DNA of 42,025 nt, taken from Sulfurimonas sp. (lineage in GTDB: Bacteria; Campylobacterota; Campylobacteria; Campylobacterales; Sulfurimonadaceae). The stretch lies in contig NZ_JADGFC010000007.1 of assembly GCF_016744025.1 (NCBI RefSeq), forward strand, positions 1 through 42,025, in the 5' to 3' direction. This document shows positions 32,674 through 41,955 of this stretch, piece by piece. The notes under the pieces are model-generated. The model worked only from the letters and a program-made list of their open reading frames with translations. It had not been told where the DNA came from and did not search any database. The first letter of the stretch is position 1, and each line of letters opens with the position of its first letter. A program made the translations under genes and the position numbers.

Positions 32674-33990
32674 TTAAACACTATTTACTTCCATATTATA
32701 TGTATGTAATGCATCGTTCTTTTTTAACCATCTATCTAGGGACTCTTTTTTGGTTGTAAGTTGATTATATATATCCGTTACTTTTGAGAATTTCAGATTT
32801 TGATAAACTGGGCTATACAAATTAGTCACCAAAATATTTTTATCTACAATCTGTTCAAGTATCATATTTTGCTCATGATGAGATATTACACTTTGCGTTT
32901 GTTTTATGAGGCTTAAGAAATTTTGTATTATATTCCTTATCTCATTTTTTTTATTTTCAAATTCTTCCAAATCACCATAAGCATATGTTCTCCTAAATTT
33001 TAAAAAATCAGCGAATTGTCCATCAATAACTGAAAGAAGTTTGTTTTGACTATTTTCAATTTCTTCAATAAATTTAATTACTACATCTAATTGTCCAAAA
33101 ATTTCATCGTTTAATATTTTCTCTATCTTTGGGATATCTTTTTCTTCATTCCACATAATATGCTTCATTAAAAACAACTCACTTAGATCAACCTCTTCTC
33201 TCTTATTCAGAAATGCTGATACTAAAAAAACATCTACCGCCCCATCGAACTTTCTATCACTTACTCCAATTTCTAATAACACGACTTTTTGTCTAATAGC
33301 ATACAGTGTCTTGTATATGTTATCAGGAATACTAACGTCTTTAGAGAGGGTATTAATGCTTCTAACTTCATCTGGTGAAAACTTGGTCTTCATTATGGGA
33401 TTTGTATCATAATCTCTAGAAGCAAACTTTATCCAATCATCCGATCCGGAAATCTTCTCAACTTTATATGAAAATAAAAATCTATCCCTTAAAGGTCTCA
33501 CTTCTATATCTGTAGGCAACTCATTTGAAGCACCTCCAACCATCAAAAGAGGTACTTCTACAGAACCCTCTCCTATAATATCAACTGTTCTGTAATCAGA
33601 CATAATTGATAAAAAAGCATTCATTATTTTAGAATTACCTTTCCATGTTTCATCAACAATAGCAAAGTCAGCTTCAACAATTGAATTATTAAAGTCGCTC
33701 ACTAATCTTCCCCCATCTTCTCTGTAACTATCCCCGAATATTTCTTCATACTTTGTATCGTTCTTGATGGTTATGCTAAAAGATTTTCTTGAATCTATTG
33801 CAGTGGCTAAAATTTTTAATATTCCTGTTTTACTAACGCCAGGTTCACCTAATAAAAACGTATGCTTTAGAGAAAATAACGAAAGAACAAGTATTTGAAC
33901 TAGTTCTTCTCTGTCTATTTGTTTTCCATTTAACTCATTCATTAATTCAACTACTTTTTTTAGTAGTTCTTCTATATGCTCTGGATTCAT
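32674..33990 (-). CDS. MoxR/RavA-type AAA+ ATPase
   Basis: A 438-aa AAA+ ATPase of the MoxR group. The Walker A is GEPGVSKT (48-55), the Walker B ADFAIVDETWK (107-117), sensor 1 GGASNELPTD (152-161), with PLRDRFLF (166-173) giving the arginine-finger area. The C-terminal part is helical with a coiled coil, as in RavA. No VWA partner gene adjoins it. MoxR proteins act as chaperone-like remodelling ATPases. A place inside a T4SS operon, overlapping the coupling-protein gene by 4 bases, is unusual and suggests a role in assembly or in loading the coupling ATPase, which is inference. Confidence 0.88.
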   Translation of the reverse strand: MNPEHIEELLKKVVELMNELNGKQIDREELVQILVLSLFSLKHTFLLGEPGVSKTGILKILATAIDSRKSFSITIKNDTKYEEIFGDSYREDGGRLVSDFNNSIVEADFAIVDETWKGNSKIMNAFLSIMSDYRTVDIIGEGSVEVPLLMVGGASNELPTDIEVRPLRDRFLFSYKVEKISGSDDWIKFASRDYDTNPIMKTKFSPDEVRSINTLSKDVSIPDNIYKTLYAIRQKVVLLEIGVSDRKFDGAVDVFLVSAFLNKREEVDLSELFLMKHIMWNEEKDIPKIEKILNDEIFGQLDVVIKFIEEIENSQNKLLSVIDGQFADFLKFRRTYAYGDLEEFENKKNEIRNIIQNFLSLIKQTQSVISHHEQNMILEQIVDKNILVTNLYSPVYQNLKFSKVTDIYNQLTTKKESLDRWLKKNDALHTYNMEVNSV

Positions 33991-35834
33991 GATGCCAATT
34001 CCCTTTCATTATCTTCAAGTATTTTTTCATAACTCGCAAGTTCTCTTTTCTCTACTTCTTCACTTAGCTTTGGCATTTTAATGGATGCAGCAGGGGGCGT
34101 TCTAAATGGAAACTCCATATAAAAAGTTTTCCCATCATGCATAAATATACCTTCTCCTACGGGAAGAGCTTTTATATCTTGTGGACTACACATAAATTCT
34201 TCCGAAATATCAGTAGTGTATCTACCCTCTGAGCCACTTCCTCCTGCTGAAACCATAGCAATTGTTTTCATTTGCTTAAATGTGCCAATCTCTTCAGCAG
34301 CATTTCTTAATGATAACAATGTGTTTTGTCTCATAATTCCCTTGCTATTAACATTGTCTAATATTATGCTAGACAAAGTCTCACCTACTGCTTCTTTGTA
34401 ATCTTCGTCAGTTTGAGTGTAAACAAAAACACTAATCCCTAAACCACCTGCTCTATTAAAAAAACTTTCAATACCAGGGTAAGCGATTGCACCTGCTTCA
34501 TCTATAAATATAGCTACTCTTCTTGGTAATCCTCTACCTTCTGCTCCAACTGCACCCATCATCGAATCAAGCATACCTAGAAGCATTTTATTAAATATGT
34601 CAGCTGATTTTTTGAATTTCATAGGAAAAGGCTGTATTACAGAAACAATACCTTTGTCTTCTCTAAGTAGTCTGTTCATAAGTGGGTTTATTCTGATTCC
34701 ACATAATAGTTCACCAATCGGACCAACACTTAAAGCGGTAAGTCTATTTGTTAGAGTTTTTGATACTTTTGCAAAATGAGTCTCTTCAGTAGATAATGCA
34801 CTTTTGAGTAGGACTAATGCATCTCTTCTTAGAGCTGCTATATTTTTTCTGTATTTAACTTCTCTTTCTATCTCTACTGTTTCAACAAGGGTTTTAAGAG
34901 ATCTAAGTGTCTTGTAGTGTGCATAATATTCTAGCTCCCTAAAAGTTATAAGACTTCTGTTGAATCCATTCTCTTGAAATTCCAACAAAAGAGCTTCATC
35001 AATAACATTGCTTTTAAATTCTTCAATCATATCAATATTATCAAGATCAATATTTTCTAAAAAGTCATACTCTTCTTTGTTTTTACTATTTAAAAAAGCA
35101 TGATATCTCTTCAATTCTTTTTGCTCTAGCATTTTTGTAATTTTTCCGGTAGGATCGCTTATTTCTTGTAAATATTCAAAACTGCTCGTTATTGCCATAA
35201 GTATTTCTTCAGCAGTTTCAAGATAAAACGAGTCCATTGTAGGTGTCTTAATTGATTCAACTATTCCTCCGGTCAGTTCTAAATTACTTAATCCATAGCA
35301 AACGTTTATTCTTTGCGATATTGAAGCAAATGCTGGTGAAAAATATGTTAACTCTTCAGCTCTTTTATATTTAAAACAGCTCTCTACAACTGAAGACAGA
35401 ACTTCTTGATTTACTCCACCTTTAGGGTCTATCACAATGACGTCCATATTCTTGGCAACACATTGTTCAATATGTCCTTGCATATTTATTGTTTTTCCTA
35501 CTCTCGTTGAACCCTTAAACCCACAATGATTATCAAGTTTCCCCCATTTAGCTATTATAGGTTTAGGCTCAGGCGTGTTAGTATTGTTGAGTTCAAAGCC
35601 AACTCCAAAATACATCCCTTCACTTATGTTGTACATATTTCTTTCTGCTGCATCTAATTTTTTTTCTATATGAATTTTTCTCTGTACTATTTCAGTTTCT
35701 GAGTGTTCGCTTATTTCATTTTTGACTTTATCAAGTTCATTGTTTATTTTTTTAAATTCTCTCTTCCAATACATTAATTCTTTAAAATTTTCATCCGCTT
35801 TCTTGATTGGTTTTCTTTTTTTTTTAAATAACAA
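33987..35834 (-). CDS. traD: TraD/VirD4-like coupling ATPase without N-terminal membrane anchor
   Basis: A 615-aa P-loop ATPase of the type IV coupling protein class. The N-terminus (residues 1-75) is charged and coiled-coil (RKIHIEKKLDAAERNMYN), with no transmembrane helix, unlike F TraD. Then come GKLDNHCGFKGSTRVGKT with Walker A GSTRVGKT (about 106-116), VIVIDPKGG, and Walker B VAIFIDEAGAIAYPG (about 438-452). FVYTQTDEDYKEAVG follows, as the sensor region of VirD4-type ATPases. It would carry relaxase-DNA to the channel. It overlaps TraC by 11 bases and the MoxR gene by 4. TraC and TraD are normally far apart in F; adjacency here may mean the two ATPases work together. Confidence 0.82.
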   Translation of the reverse strand: MLFKKKRKPIKKADENFKELMYWKREFKKINNELDKVKNEISEHSETEIVQRKIHIEKKLDAAERNMYNISEGMYFGVGFELNNTNTPEPKPIIAKWGKLDNHCGFKGSTRVGKTINMQGHIEQCVAKNMDVIVIDPKGGVNQEVLSSVVESCFKYKRAEELTYFSPAFASISQRINVCYGLSNLELTGGIVESIKTPTMDSFYLETAEEILMAITSSFEYLQEISDPTGKITKMLEQKELKRYHAFLNSKNKEEYDFLENIDLDNIDMIEEFKSNVIDEALLLEFQENGFNRSLITFRELEYYAHYKTLRSLKTLVETVEIEREVKYRKNIAALRRDALVLLKSALSTEETHFAKVSKTLTNRLTALSVGPIGELLCGIRINPLMNRLLREDKGIVSVIQPFPMKFKKSADIFNKMLLGMLDSMMGAVGAEGRGLPRRVAIFIDEAGAIAYPGIESFFNRAGGLGISVFVYTQTDEDYKEAVGETLSSIILDNVNSKGIMRQNTLLSLRNAAEEIGTFKQMKTIAMVSAGGSGSEGRYTTDISEEFMCSPQDIKALPVGEGIFMHDGKTFYMEFPFRTPPAASIKMPKLSEEVEKRELASYEKILEDNERELAS

Positions 35835-38800
35835 CTTGTTCTTCCTTTAGTAACCAACCTTGATAAAAATCCAGACCCTTTTCTTTAGCTTTTGATAATT
35901 CTTTTTGATTTTCTACCTTAAGTGCAACAAGTTGCTTCTTATTACTTTCGTGTTTTGAAAAGGCCACTATCATTTCGAGAATGTTTGAAGCAGGTTCATT
36001 ATCATCTGTATCCAATAATCCTCTGTCTATATTGATATAGTCAACGTCTAAAGCAACAAGGTAAGACATTTTATGATAGTGTATTCCGACATTATCAATT
36101 GCTACTCTTGCTCCTAAATCTTTCATTCGTGAAATAAAAGTTCTCAACTCTTCAATGTTATTATTGCTTACTGTATCTTTTAACTCAATAACTAATTTAT
36201 TTTCCATTCTATAAGATACAGCTAGTTCGATAAAGGCTCTCCAATAGTCTTCATTTCTGATTTCAGAGTTGTTTTCGTTTATATGGATATCTAAGTCAAT
36301 ATCTTCAAAATACTTAAATGCTTTTGCATACATAATCATATTGTATTCTTCTACTTTATTAAATTCTTCTAGCCATTTTGAAACAACTCCATATGTTGAT
36401 ATAGTTCCATCGTTGTGCTTGATTTGAGAGAAAATTTCATAACCAGTTATTTTATCTTCCTTTATCGAGCATATAGGCTCTGCTCTAACTTGAACTCTTC
36501 TATTTTTGATTGCACTAGATATCTCTTCTTCCCAATATTTTTTCTCTTCAGTGCCTTTTATGCGGTTATGCTCAGAGTATGTTTTAGCTTTAAAGAGAAG
36601 ATCATTATCATTAGAATCTGGGTATTGTGCTTTATATACAAGATATCGAACTGTTTCAATTATTGATAATCTATATTTTTTTCTTGTATCATCAAATATT
36701 TTATTTCCTGACGGATCAGCACCGGCTGAAACCCAATGCGTTTTAGGAGAAGTCTTGATTATGAAAACGTTAGCTCCACTTTTCTTTGACATATAACAAG
36801 CCTCACCCCAATATGGTTTTTTATTTGCTACTGATTCAAAAGTTCTAACTTCGTAAGAATCTAATGGAAAGAATTTTCCACCAGCAACTTTTTGAATTTC
36901 TTTTTTATCTTGTGCCAAAAGAAACTTATGGTATGAGCTAGAGAACAATACTTGCATACTGCTATTCGCTGAAAAATCTTCAATGCCTTGTGTAATAAAA
37001 CCCTGACCACTTAAAGATTTTCTCAAAGTTCTTGCATTATTTTCTAAAATTTTTACTACAATTTCATTGTCTTTGTACATCCATCCTTCATCAATATCTA
37101 ATGTTTTTTCTCTTACGTTACCCTCTTTCCAAAATTCACTTTTAATAGAAAATGCAAGTGAGACCAATACAACATCAAGAATAATCCCTTTAAGACCAAG
37201 AGTGTCTAGCACAACGTAGTCTTTTCCAAGGTCTAGATTGTTTGGTGTGTTGAATTTTGAATAATGACTACCTTTAGGATCTGCAAAGTCAAACATCCCA
37301 ACTGAAACATTGTAAAGAAGTTCTGCTTGTCTTAAATTCTTTTTTGATTTTTCTTCTCTTGAGTAACTTTCTATAATATCTTTTGTGTATTCAAGTCTCC
37401 CTTCATGCTGATGAACCAAGAAAGTTTCTATAACTGCCCTCTTGATTTTACTTGCCAGATAAGCTTCTTCAGTTGCATCTGAAGCACTCTGCTCTTTTCC
37501 TGTCTGAACAAGATTCAGTCCTACCATTAATCCAATAATAGGAACAATACCGTCTATCTCTTCAGTATGAAGAGTTGGTACTCTACTTCCATTACCAACA
37601 TCAACAAGAAATTCTTCTTCGGTTTCTTCATCTTCGCCCTGTTCATTAGCAACTAGCACCTTAGCAGTATTGGCTTTTGTATAAAAGTTAAGTGAAACAC
37701 TTTTATTTCCTCCAATATCTATATATGTACCACCAACTATTTCACAGAATCTTCTATAAGAGTGTCCATTATCTATAACTCTTATTTTTACTCCGGATGA
37801 AAGTTTCATAATATGGGCATATGCCTGTGAGTATGACTTACCTGCTCCAGTAGCACCTGTTTTAGCTTCGTTGTAACTATCTCCACTAAAATTGTCATAT
37901 GGAATTATTTGGCCATTTCTATCATAGTAGGGAATCATCATTCGATTTGTAGCAATATTTCCTAATAATGGGGCAATTGAAGCTGTATTACTAGTGAATA
38001 AAATATCATATCGTTTTAAAAAATCTTCCACATGTTTATGATGTTGCAAAGGAAGGGAATATAAAAATGCAAATAATGTAATATTTCCAAACTTTTCTTC
38101 TTCTATATGCCAATCTTTTGCTCTAAATCTTTCTTTTAAAACCTTTGAGTATTTATCTAAATCATCTATGTTCTTTTCCATTAAAGTTACTTGAAACATT
38201 GCTTTCAATGGAGTTTGGTTTTGTTGCTCAACTAAGTCAATATTTCGCTTAGCTTCTTTCAACCTCTCATCTAGTTCTGGATGTTGTTCTCTAACATCAC
38301 GCTTAAGCTTTCTAACATTAGTGATATCATTTCTTGATTTTTTAGAAGCATTTTCGCGGGCATTATCAACATCATCAACTATAACAGTTAAAGAAGCAAA
38401 AAATGGACAAGGAAGTGGGATTTGTATGCTCTCCCCGAATCTATCAAAAAATAAGTTATAAAAATCATAGCTAGATAAAATAGTTGAACTGTTTGGGAAT
38501 TGCTTTGTTGTGAATGTTCTATATTTCCAATCATCCCCCACTGAAATATAATCAGCATCCGCAGAAGTTTTAATAGTTGTTCCCATAGAAGCAATCTGCT
38601 GATTCATTACCTTATGTCTATCGTAGCTGTTTTCCCAATCTTCCATTTCTTGTCCTGGATTTAACATTTCTTTCAACATTCTGACAAGAGAGCCTCCATT
38701 AAAGTTTATTGGAAACAAATTTCGTAGATTTCCTAAACTTTGATTATAAACCTGAGAAATATATCTATCATCTGTACCTTCTGGAAATAAGATTGAAATT

Positions 38801-39303
38801 GTACTGATAAAATCTTTAATCCTAAAGTCTACACCGTCCACAAGACTATCTTTAATACCAGACTTCATAAAGTCGTAAGAATCATCAACAAGCTCTTTTA
38901 AAACACTCGTATGGTCTACATTAATATTACAATGATGAAGATGTTTAAAGCTTTCAAGTAAATAGTTTATATTTCTACTTCCAAATGTATTAAAATGTAT
39001 AATAGTCCCCGGATCTGTAAGAGTATCAACTAAGCTAAACATAGAGTCTTCTATAGATTTAGAAGAAAAAGCAGTAGGAAAAACTCTTAATATAATTCCT
39101 TTTCTGCCGTCTGCCATATGATATGTTCCCATACCTTTATCATTTTCTTTATAATATCTATACAAAAGAAAATCAGACACTCCTTTTTGTTCTAAAAAAG
39201 CTTTTAAATTTTTCTGAGAAAGTCCTTGAGTATTTTGAAGTTCTTCTTTCGGGGCAAGAAAAATCTTTGCCATTTCGATGCCTAAATCTATATATTTACC
39301 CAT
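35824..39303 (-). CDS. traC: TraC (VirB4-type) ATPase fused to a C-terminal degenerate EAL domain
   Basis: An 1159-aa protein, long for TraC (F TraC is 875 aa). Residues 1-900 are TraC: an N-terminal domain (GMGTYHMADGRKGIILRVFP), Walker A TGATGAGKS (about 480-488), the DNGHSYRRFCEIVGG strand, Walker B LDIDEGW (about 735-741), then LSGQGFITQGIEDF and KFFPLDSYEVRTFE. Residues about 930-1155 form an EAL-like domain: GYEIFSQI (for GYEALVR), LVIELKDT, ARVAIDNVGIHYHKMSYL (for iaiDDFGtGyssl), DVDYINIDRGLLD (for KIDrsf), LVALKVENQKEL (for AEGVE), DFYQGWLL. The first Glu, the second-strand Glu, one Asp and the Gln remain. The second Asp (now Asn), Lys (Asn), the Asn (His) and EGVE Glu (Leu) are lost, so it should not hydrolyse c-di-GMP but might bind it. 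SD AAAGG. Confidence 0.9.
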   Translation of the reverse strand: MGKYIDLGIEMAKIFLAPKEELQNTQGLSQKNLKAFLEQKGVSDFLLYRYYKENDKGMGTYHMADGRKGIILRVFPTAFSSKSIEDSMFSLVDTLTDPGTIIHFNTFGSRNINYLLESFKHLHHCNINVDHTSVLKELVDDSYDFMKSGIKDSLVDGVDFRIKDFISTISILFPEGTDDRYISQVYNQSLGNLRNLFPINFNGGSLVRMLKEMLNPGQEMEDWENSYDRHKVMNQQIASMGTTIKTSADADYISVGDDWKYRTFTTKQFPNSSTILSSYDFYNLFFDRFGESIQIPLPCPFFASLTVIVDDVDNARENASKKSRNDITNVRKLKRDVREQHPELDERLKEAKRNIDLVEQQNQTPLKAMFQVTLMEKNIDDLDKYSKVLKERFRAKDWHIEEEKFGNITLFAFLYSLPLQHHKHVEDFLKRYDILFTSNTASIAPLLGNIATNRMMIPYYDRNGQIIPYDNFSGDSYNEAKTGATGAGKSYSQAYAHIMKLSSGVKIRVIDNGHSYRRFCEIVGGTYIDIGGNKSVSLNFYTKANTAKVLVANEQGEDEETEEEFLVDVGNGSRVPTLHTEEIDGIVPIIGLMVGLNLVQTGKEQSASDATEEAYLASKIKRAVIETFLVHQHEGRLEYTKDIIESYSREEKSKKNLRQAELLYNVSVGMFDFADPKGSHYSKFNTPNNLDLGKDYVVLDTLGLKGIILDVVLVSLAFSIKSEFWKEGNVREKTLDIDEGWMYKDNEIVVKILENNARTLRKSLSGQGFITQGIEDFSANSSMQVLFSSSYHKFLLAQDKKEIQKVAGGKFFPLDSYEVRTFESVANKKPYWGEACYMSKKSGANVFIIKTSPKTHWVSAGADPSGNKIFDDTRKKYRLSIIETVRYLVYKAQYPDSNDNDLLFKAKTYSEHNRIKGTEEKKYWEEEISSAIKNRRVQVRAEPICSIKEDKITGYEIFSQIKHNDGTISTYGVVSKWLEEFNKVEEYNMIMYAKAFKYFEDIDLDIHINENNSEIRNEDYWRAFIELAVSYRMENKLVIELKDTVSNNNIEELRTFISRMKDLGARVAIDNVGIHYHKMSYLVALDVDYINIDRGLLDTDDNEPASNILEMIVAFSKHESNKKQLVALKVENQKELSKAKEKGLDFYQGWLLKEEQVVI

Positions 39304-39336
39304 ATTTAATACCTTTTTGTAATTGTTATATAATTA

Positions 39337-39648
39337 TTATTTGTAATTTTCAAGCTTCTTTGAAACCTGATACTCTGGAATTATTTCTTTATTTCTCAAT
39401 ATATCTAGTTCTTTTTCTTGTTGATCAATTTTAATTTGCATTGCTTCAATTTTTGAGATATTTCGAGATGATATTGTTTTAATTTCACCAAGTACTTTCT
39501 CTTCTTTTTGCTTCATATTATTTACATCTTGCAGTAAAAAGTATGTCGTCTCTTTTAAATCCATAATGCTCACATCATCCTGAGCGCTCAAATTACAAGC
39601 ACCTAATACTAAAACTAGCATTGCTAAAATTATTTTTCTCTTTTCCAT
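39337..39648 (-). CDS. Small coiled-coil lipoprotein
   Basis: A 103-aa protein with a lipoprotein signal (MEKRKIILAMLVLVLGACNL; lipobox LGAC with the acylated Cys at residue 18). The mature part is coiled coil (NNMKQKEEKVLGEIKTIS, then KIEAMQIKIDQQEKELDIL). It overlaps TraV by one base (TAATG) and lies before traC. It may be an outer-membrane-anchored spacer between TraV and other core parts, which is inference. No F counterpart is recognised at this place. Confidence 0.65.
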   Translation of the reverse strand: MEKRKIILAMLVLVLGACNLSAQDDVSIMDLKETTYFLLQDVNNMKQKEEKVLGEIKTISSRNISKIEAMQIKIDQQEKELDILRNKEIIPEYQVSKKLENYK

Positions 39649-40310
39649 TATTTTAAACCTCCGTTTATATTTTCATCTTCACTACCATAGGATATATTAA
39701 TCTCTTTTTCTACAGATTCTTTTTTAACTATCTTTGCATTGTTATTCTCATCTACTTTCGCTTTTTTCATGTATTCTTTTATTGCTTTATCATATTTAAG
39801 TATTGACTCTTTTTTTTGCGGCTTCATTCTTTTTGTTTTTTTAGAGTACTCGTAGGAGTTCATATAATCTTTAATTTGACTATCTGATATATTATCACTT
39901 CCTAAACTGCTGTTGTTATACGTCAAATCTTGACTTCTAAAAGAGAAAGAACGAGCTCCATATGACTTGCTAACAGTATCTCTTCTACTTCTGGGTATTT
40001 GTTCTCCTGCAATGAATCCTGGCTCTCTAATCATAGTTACAATAGAGTGAGTGGCTACAAAAGTTTTATTTTTATTTTTGTAATTTTTTACCCAAATCTT
40101 CGCCCACTCTCCCATGTCAATCATGACTTTAGTGTCTGATTGCTTAGTTCCAATAACTGGTTTAAATCTAAACTCAATAGGATTATTTCTTCTTTCATAA
40201 TTCTTAGTACTTTTGTTCACCCACTTTGTTTTAACTTTTGGAGAAGTGGTGCATCCTCCAAAAGTTAAAGTGATAGTAATAAGTGCAAAATATATTATTT
40301 TTTTATTCAT
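39648..40310 (-). CDS. traV: TraV-like outer-membrane lipoprotein
   Basis: A 220-aa protein with a lipobox (MNKKIIYFALITITLTFGGC, acylated Cys20). The central segment MIDMGEWAKIWVKNYKNKNK followed by FVATHSIVTMIREPGF and IAGEQIP fits the TraV rwi.pw.d..g.y......v...i..g.W pattern. The order traB-traV-traC matches F plasmids. TraV (VirB7-like) with TraB and TraK forms the outer-membrane core. It lacks the extra cysteines usual in TraV and is longer (171 aa in F). The C-terminal 70 residues are charged. Confidence 0.75.
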   Translation of the reverse strand: MNKKIIYFALITITLTFGGCTTSPKVKTKWVNKSTKNYERRNNPIEFRFKPVIGTKQSDTKVMIDMGEWAKIWVKNYKNKNKTFVATHSIVTMIREPGFIAGEQIPRSRRDTVSKSYGARSFSFRSQDLTYNNSSLGSDNISDSQIKDYMNSYEYSKKTKRMKPQKKESILKYDKAIKEYMKKAKVDENNNAKIVKKESVEKEINISYGSEDENINGGLK

Positions 40311-40321
40311 TTGTTTTCCTT

Positions 40322-41953
40322 TTAGTAATTTTCTAAATGAGCTTCTTTATATGGAGTAGCAATTATTTTAACTCCACCAGCAAAAATAGCAGTTAGATTT
40401 TTTCTACCACCTTTTATATCAATAAATGGATAGTAACCGCTGAGTATCTTTTCATATTTTGCTATAATTAAATCAAATCCTGTTTCCATACCTGAACCAA
40501 CTCCACTCTGAACAGAAGTACCAAGTTGAGATATAGTTGATTGAGTAGTGTTCACTACCCCTCCAGTAACGAGATTTTGTGCTGAAAAGTAGTTTGTAAG
40601 CCCTTGTAAGAATCCAATTGCTGCTGACTTAGATAATATTTTACCGCTAGAGTCTACTATTAAACCTGACACTCCATCAGCACCATCTTCTCCCTTAATC
40701 CACACTTCATTATCTGGAAAGGTATGTTCAATTTTATACAAATCACCACTATCTCCCTCAAGAATGCAACTTAGATGTGTTCCAAATATTTCAGCGCGAC
40801 TTGTATTAATATTTCCAACTGCAACACCCCTCAAAAGGCATCCTTTAAGTATCCCGCTTGTTTGATCGTTAGCTGCATATGCAATACCATCAACACTCAT
40901 TAGAACGGGAGTTGGATTTTTAACGCCAATATCAAGGGTGGGAGCTTTAATTCCATTGATAAGGGTAATTCGTACAAGAGTAGTTGTAAGGTCAAATTCA
41001 AAATTTTTTATTTTACTTTGATTTAAATCTTTCATTCCCGTATCAAACGATAGTTCTTGAATTTCTACAGAACCCATATCAACTTCAACTGTTTCATATT
41101 CGACTTCTTTTATAATTTTTATATCTGCGACTCTATTATTCGTATCCAAAAGCTCATTTCCGCTATTACTATTGTTGGTATTTAGATCTGGAATTGGGTT
41201 AATAACTTTCGTTGAACTATTCGCATTTGGAAATATTATTTTTCCATTATTAAGTTTGAGTCTTGGAGCATTTTTATATCCTTCAACTTTTTTTTTTAAA
41301 TTAGTTATCGTCCTCTTAGTATCCGTGTTTGCAGAAATAACATCTCCTACTTTTTGGTCAACTATTTTAAGAATACTTTTTTTTGTATTTTCCAATTCTA
41401 TAGTCTGCTTATCACTAAGCTCTGTTAACTTCGTATCAATATGCTCGGTTATAACGCTTGTTTGTTCTAGCATATTTGCACTAATTACTTTTCTGCCATC
41501 CTCAGCTTTTTTTTCAACAATATTGATTTTGTCATCTAAAATATTTTGTTCAAGAAAATAATCTTTTTTATCAATTCCACCAAAAGACGTAGTATCGTTC
41601 AATATGCTTTTGATATTAATTGGTCTTCTAGCCATTTGTTCATTATCTTGAAGAGCAAGGATAACTGCACCCGTTATTAAAATAACCACCAATCCTACAA
41701 GTCCAAGTTTCTGTGCCATTTTTTTAAGATAACCAGATCTTTGTTTTTGCATATCACCAAGAGTTGTTTCACTATTTTCAAGCTCTTTTTGCTTTTGCTT
41801 TATATCTTTATTTATATCTTTTTTAACTTCTCTTTTTTTAGCAAATTCTTTTTTATTGAAGTTTTCAATCTTAGAATATAATTCAACGAAAAAATTCTTT
41901 TTTCTATCAGAGAAGTTTTCTTCGTTATTAATAGCATCTTCATTATTAGGCAA
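40322..41953 (-). CDS. traB: TraB/VirB10-like T4SS core protein (TTG start)
   Basis: A 543-aa protein. The start is TTG at 41953, with AAAAGGGG ending five bases before it. The cytosolic N-terminus has a coiled coil to residue 75, then one transmembrane helix at about 84-103 (LGLVGLVVILITGAVILALQ). A long coiled-coil region follows (SANMLEQTSVITEHIDTKL), with an Asn/Pro-rich spacer. The C-terminal VirB10-type beta domain starts near residue 315: LRGVAVGNINTSRAEIFGTH, LSCILEGDSGD, then VSGLIVDSSGKILSKSAAIGF (given in part), as in TraB of F-like systems. It spans the periplasm and joins inner-membrane ATPases to the TraV/TraK core. Confidence 0.85.
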   Translation of the reverse strand: MPNNEDAINNEENFSDRKKNFFVELYSKIENFNKKEFAKKREVKKDINKDIKQKQKELENSETTLGDMQKQRSGYLKKMAQKLGLVGLVVILITGAVILALQDNEQMARRPINIKSILNDTTSFGGIDKKDYFLEQNILDDKINIVEKKAEDGRKVISANMLEQTSVITEHIDTKLTELSDKQTIELENTKKSILKIVDQKVGDVISANTDTKRTITNLKKKVEGYKNAPRLKLNNGKIIFPNANSSTKVINPIPDLNTNNSNSGNELLDTNNRVADIKIIKEVEYETVEVDMGSVEIQELSFDTGMKDLNQSKIKNFEFDLTTTLVRITLINGIKAPTLDIGVKNPTPVLMSVDGIAYAANDQTSGILKGCLLRGVAVGNINTSRAEIFGTHLSCILEGDSGDLYKIEHTFPDNEVWIKGEDGADGVSGLIVDSSGKILSKSAAIGFLQGLTNYFSAQNLVTGGVVNTTQSTISQLGTSVQSGVGSGMETGFDLIIAKYEKILSGYYPFIDIKGGRKNLTAIFAGGVKIIATPYKEAHLENY

Positions 41954-41955
41954 AG

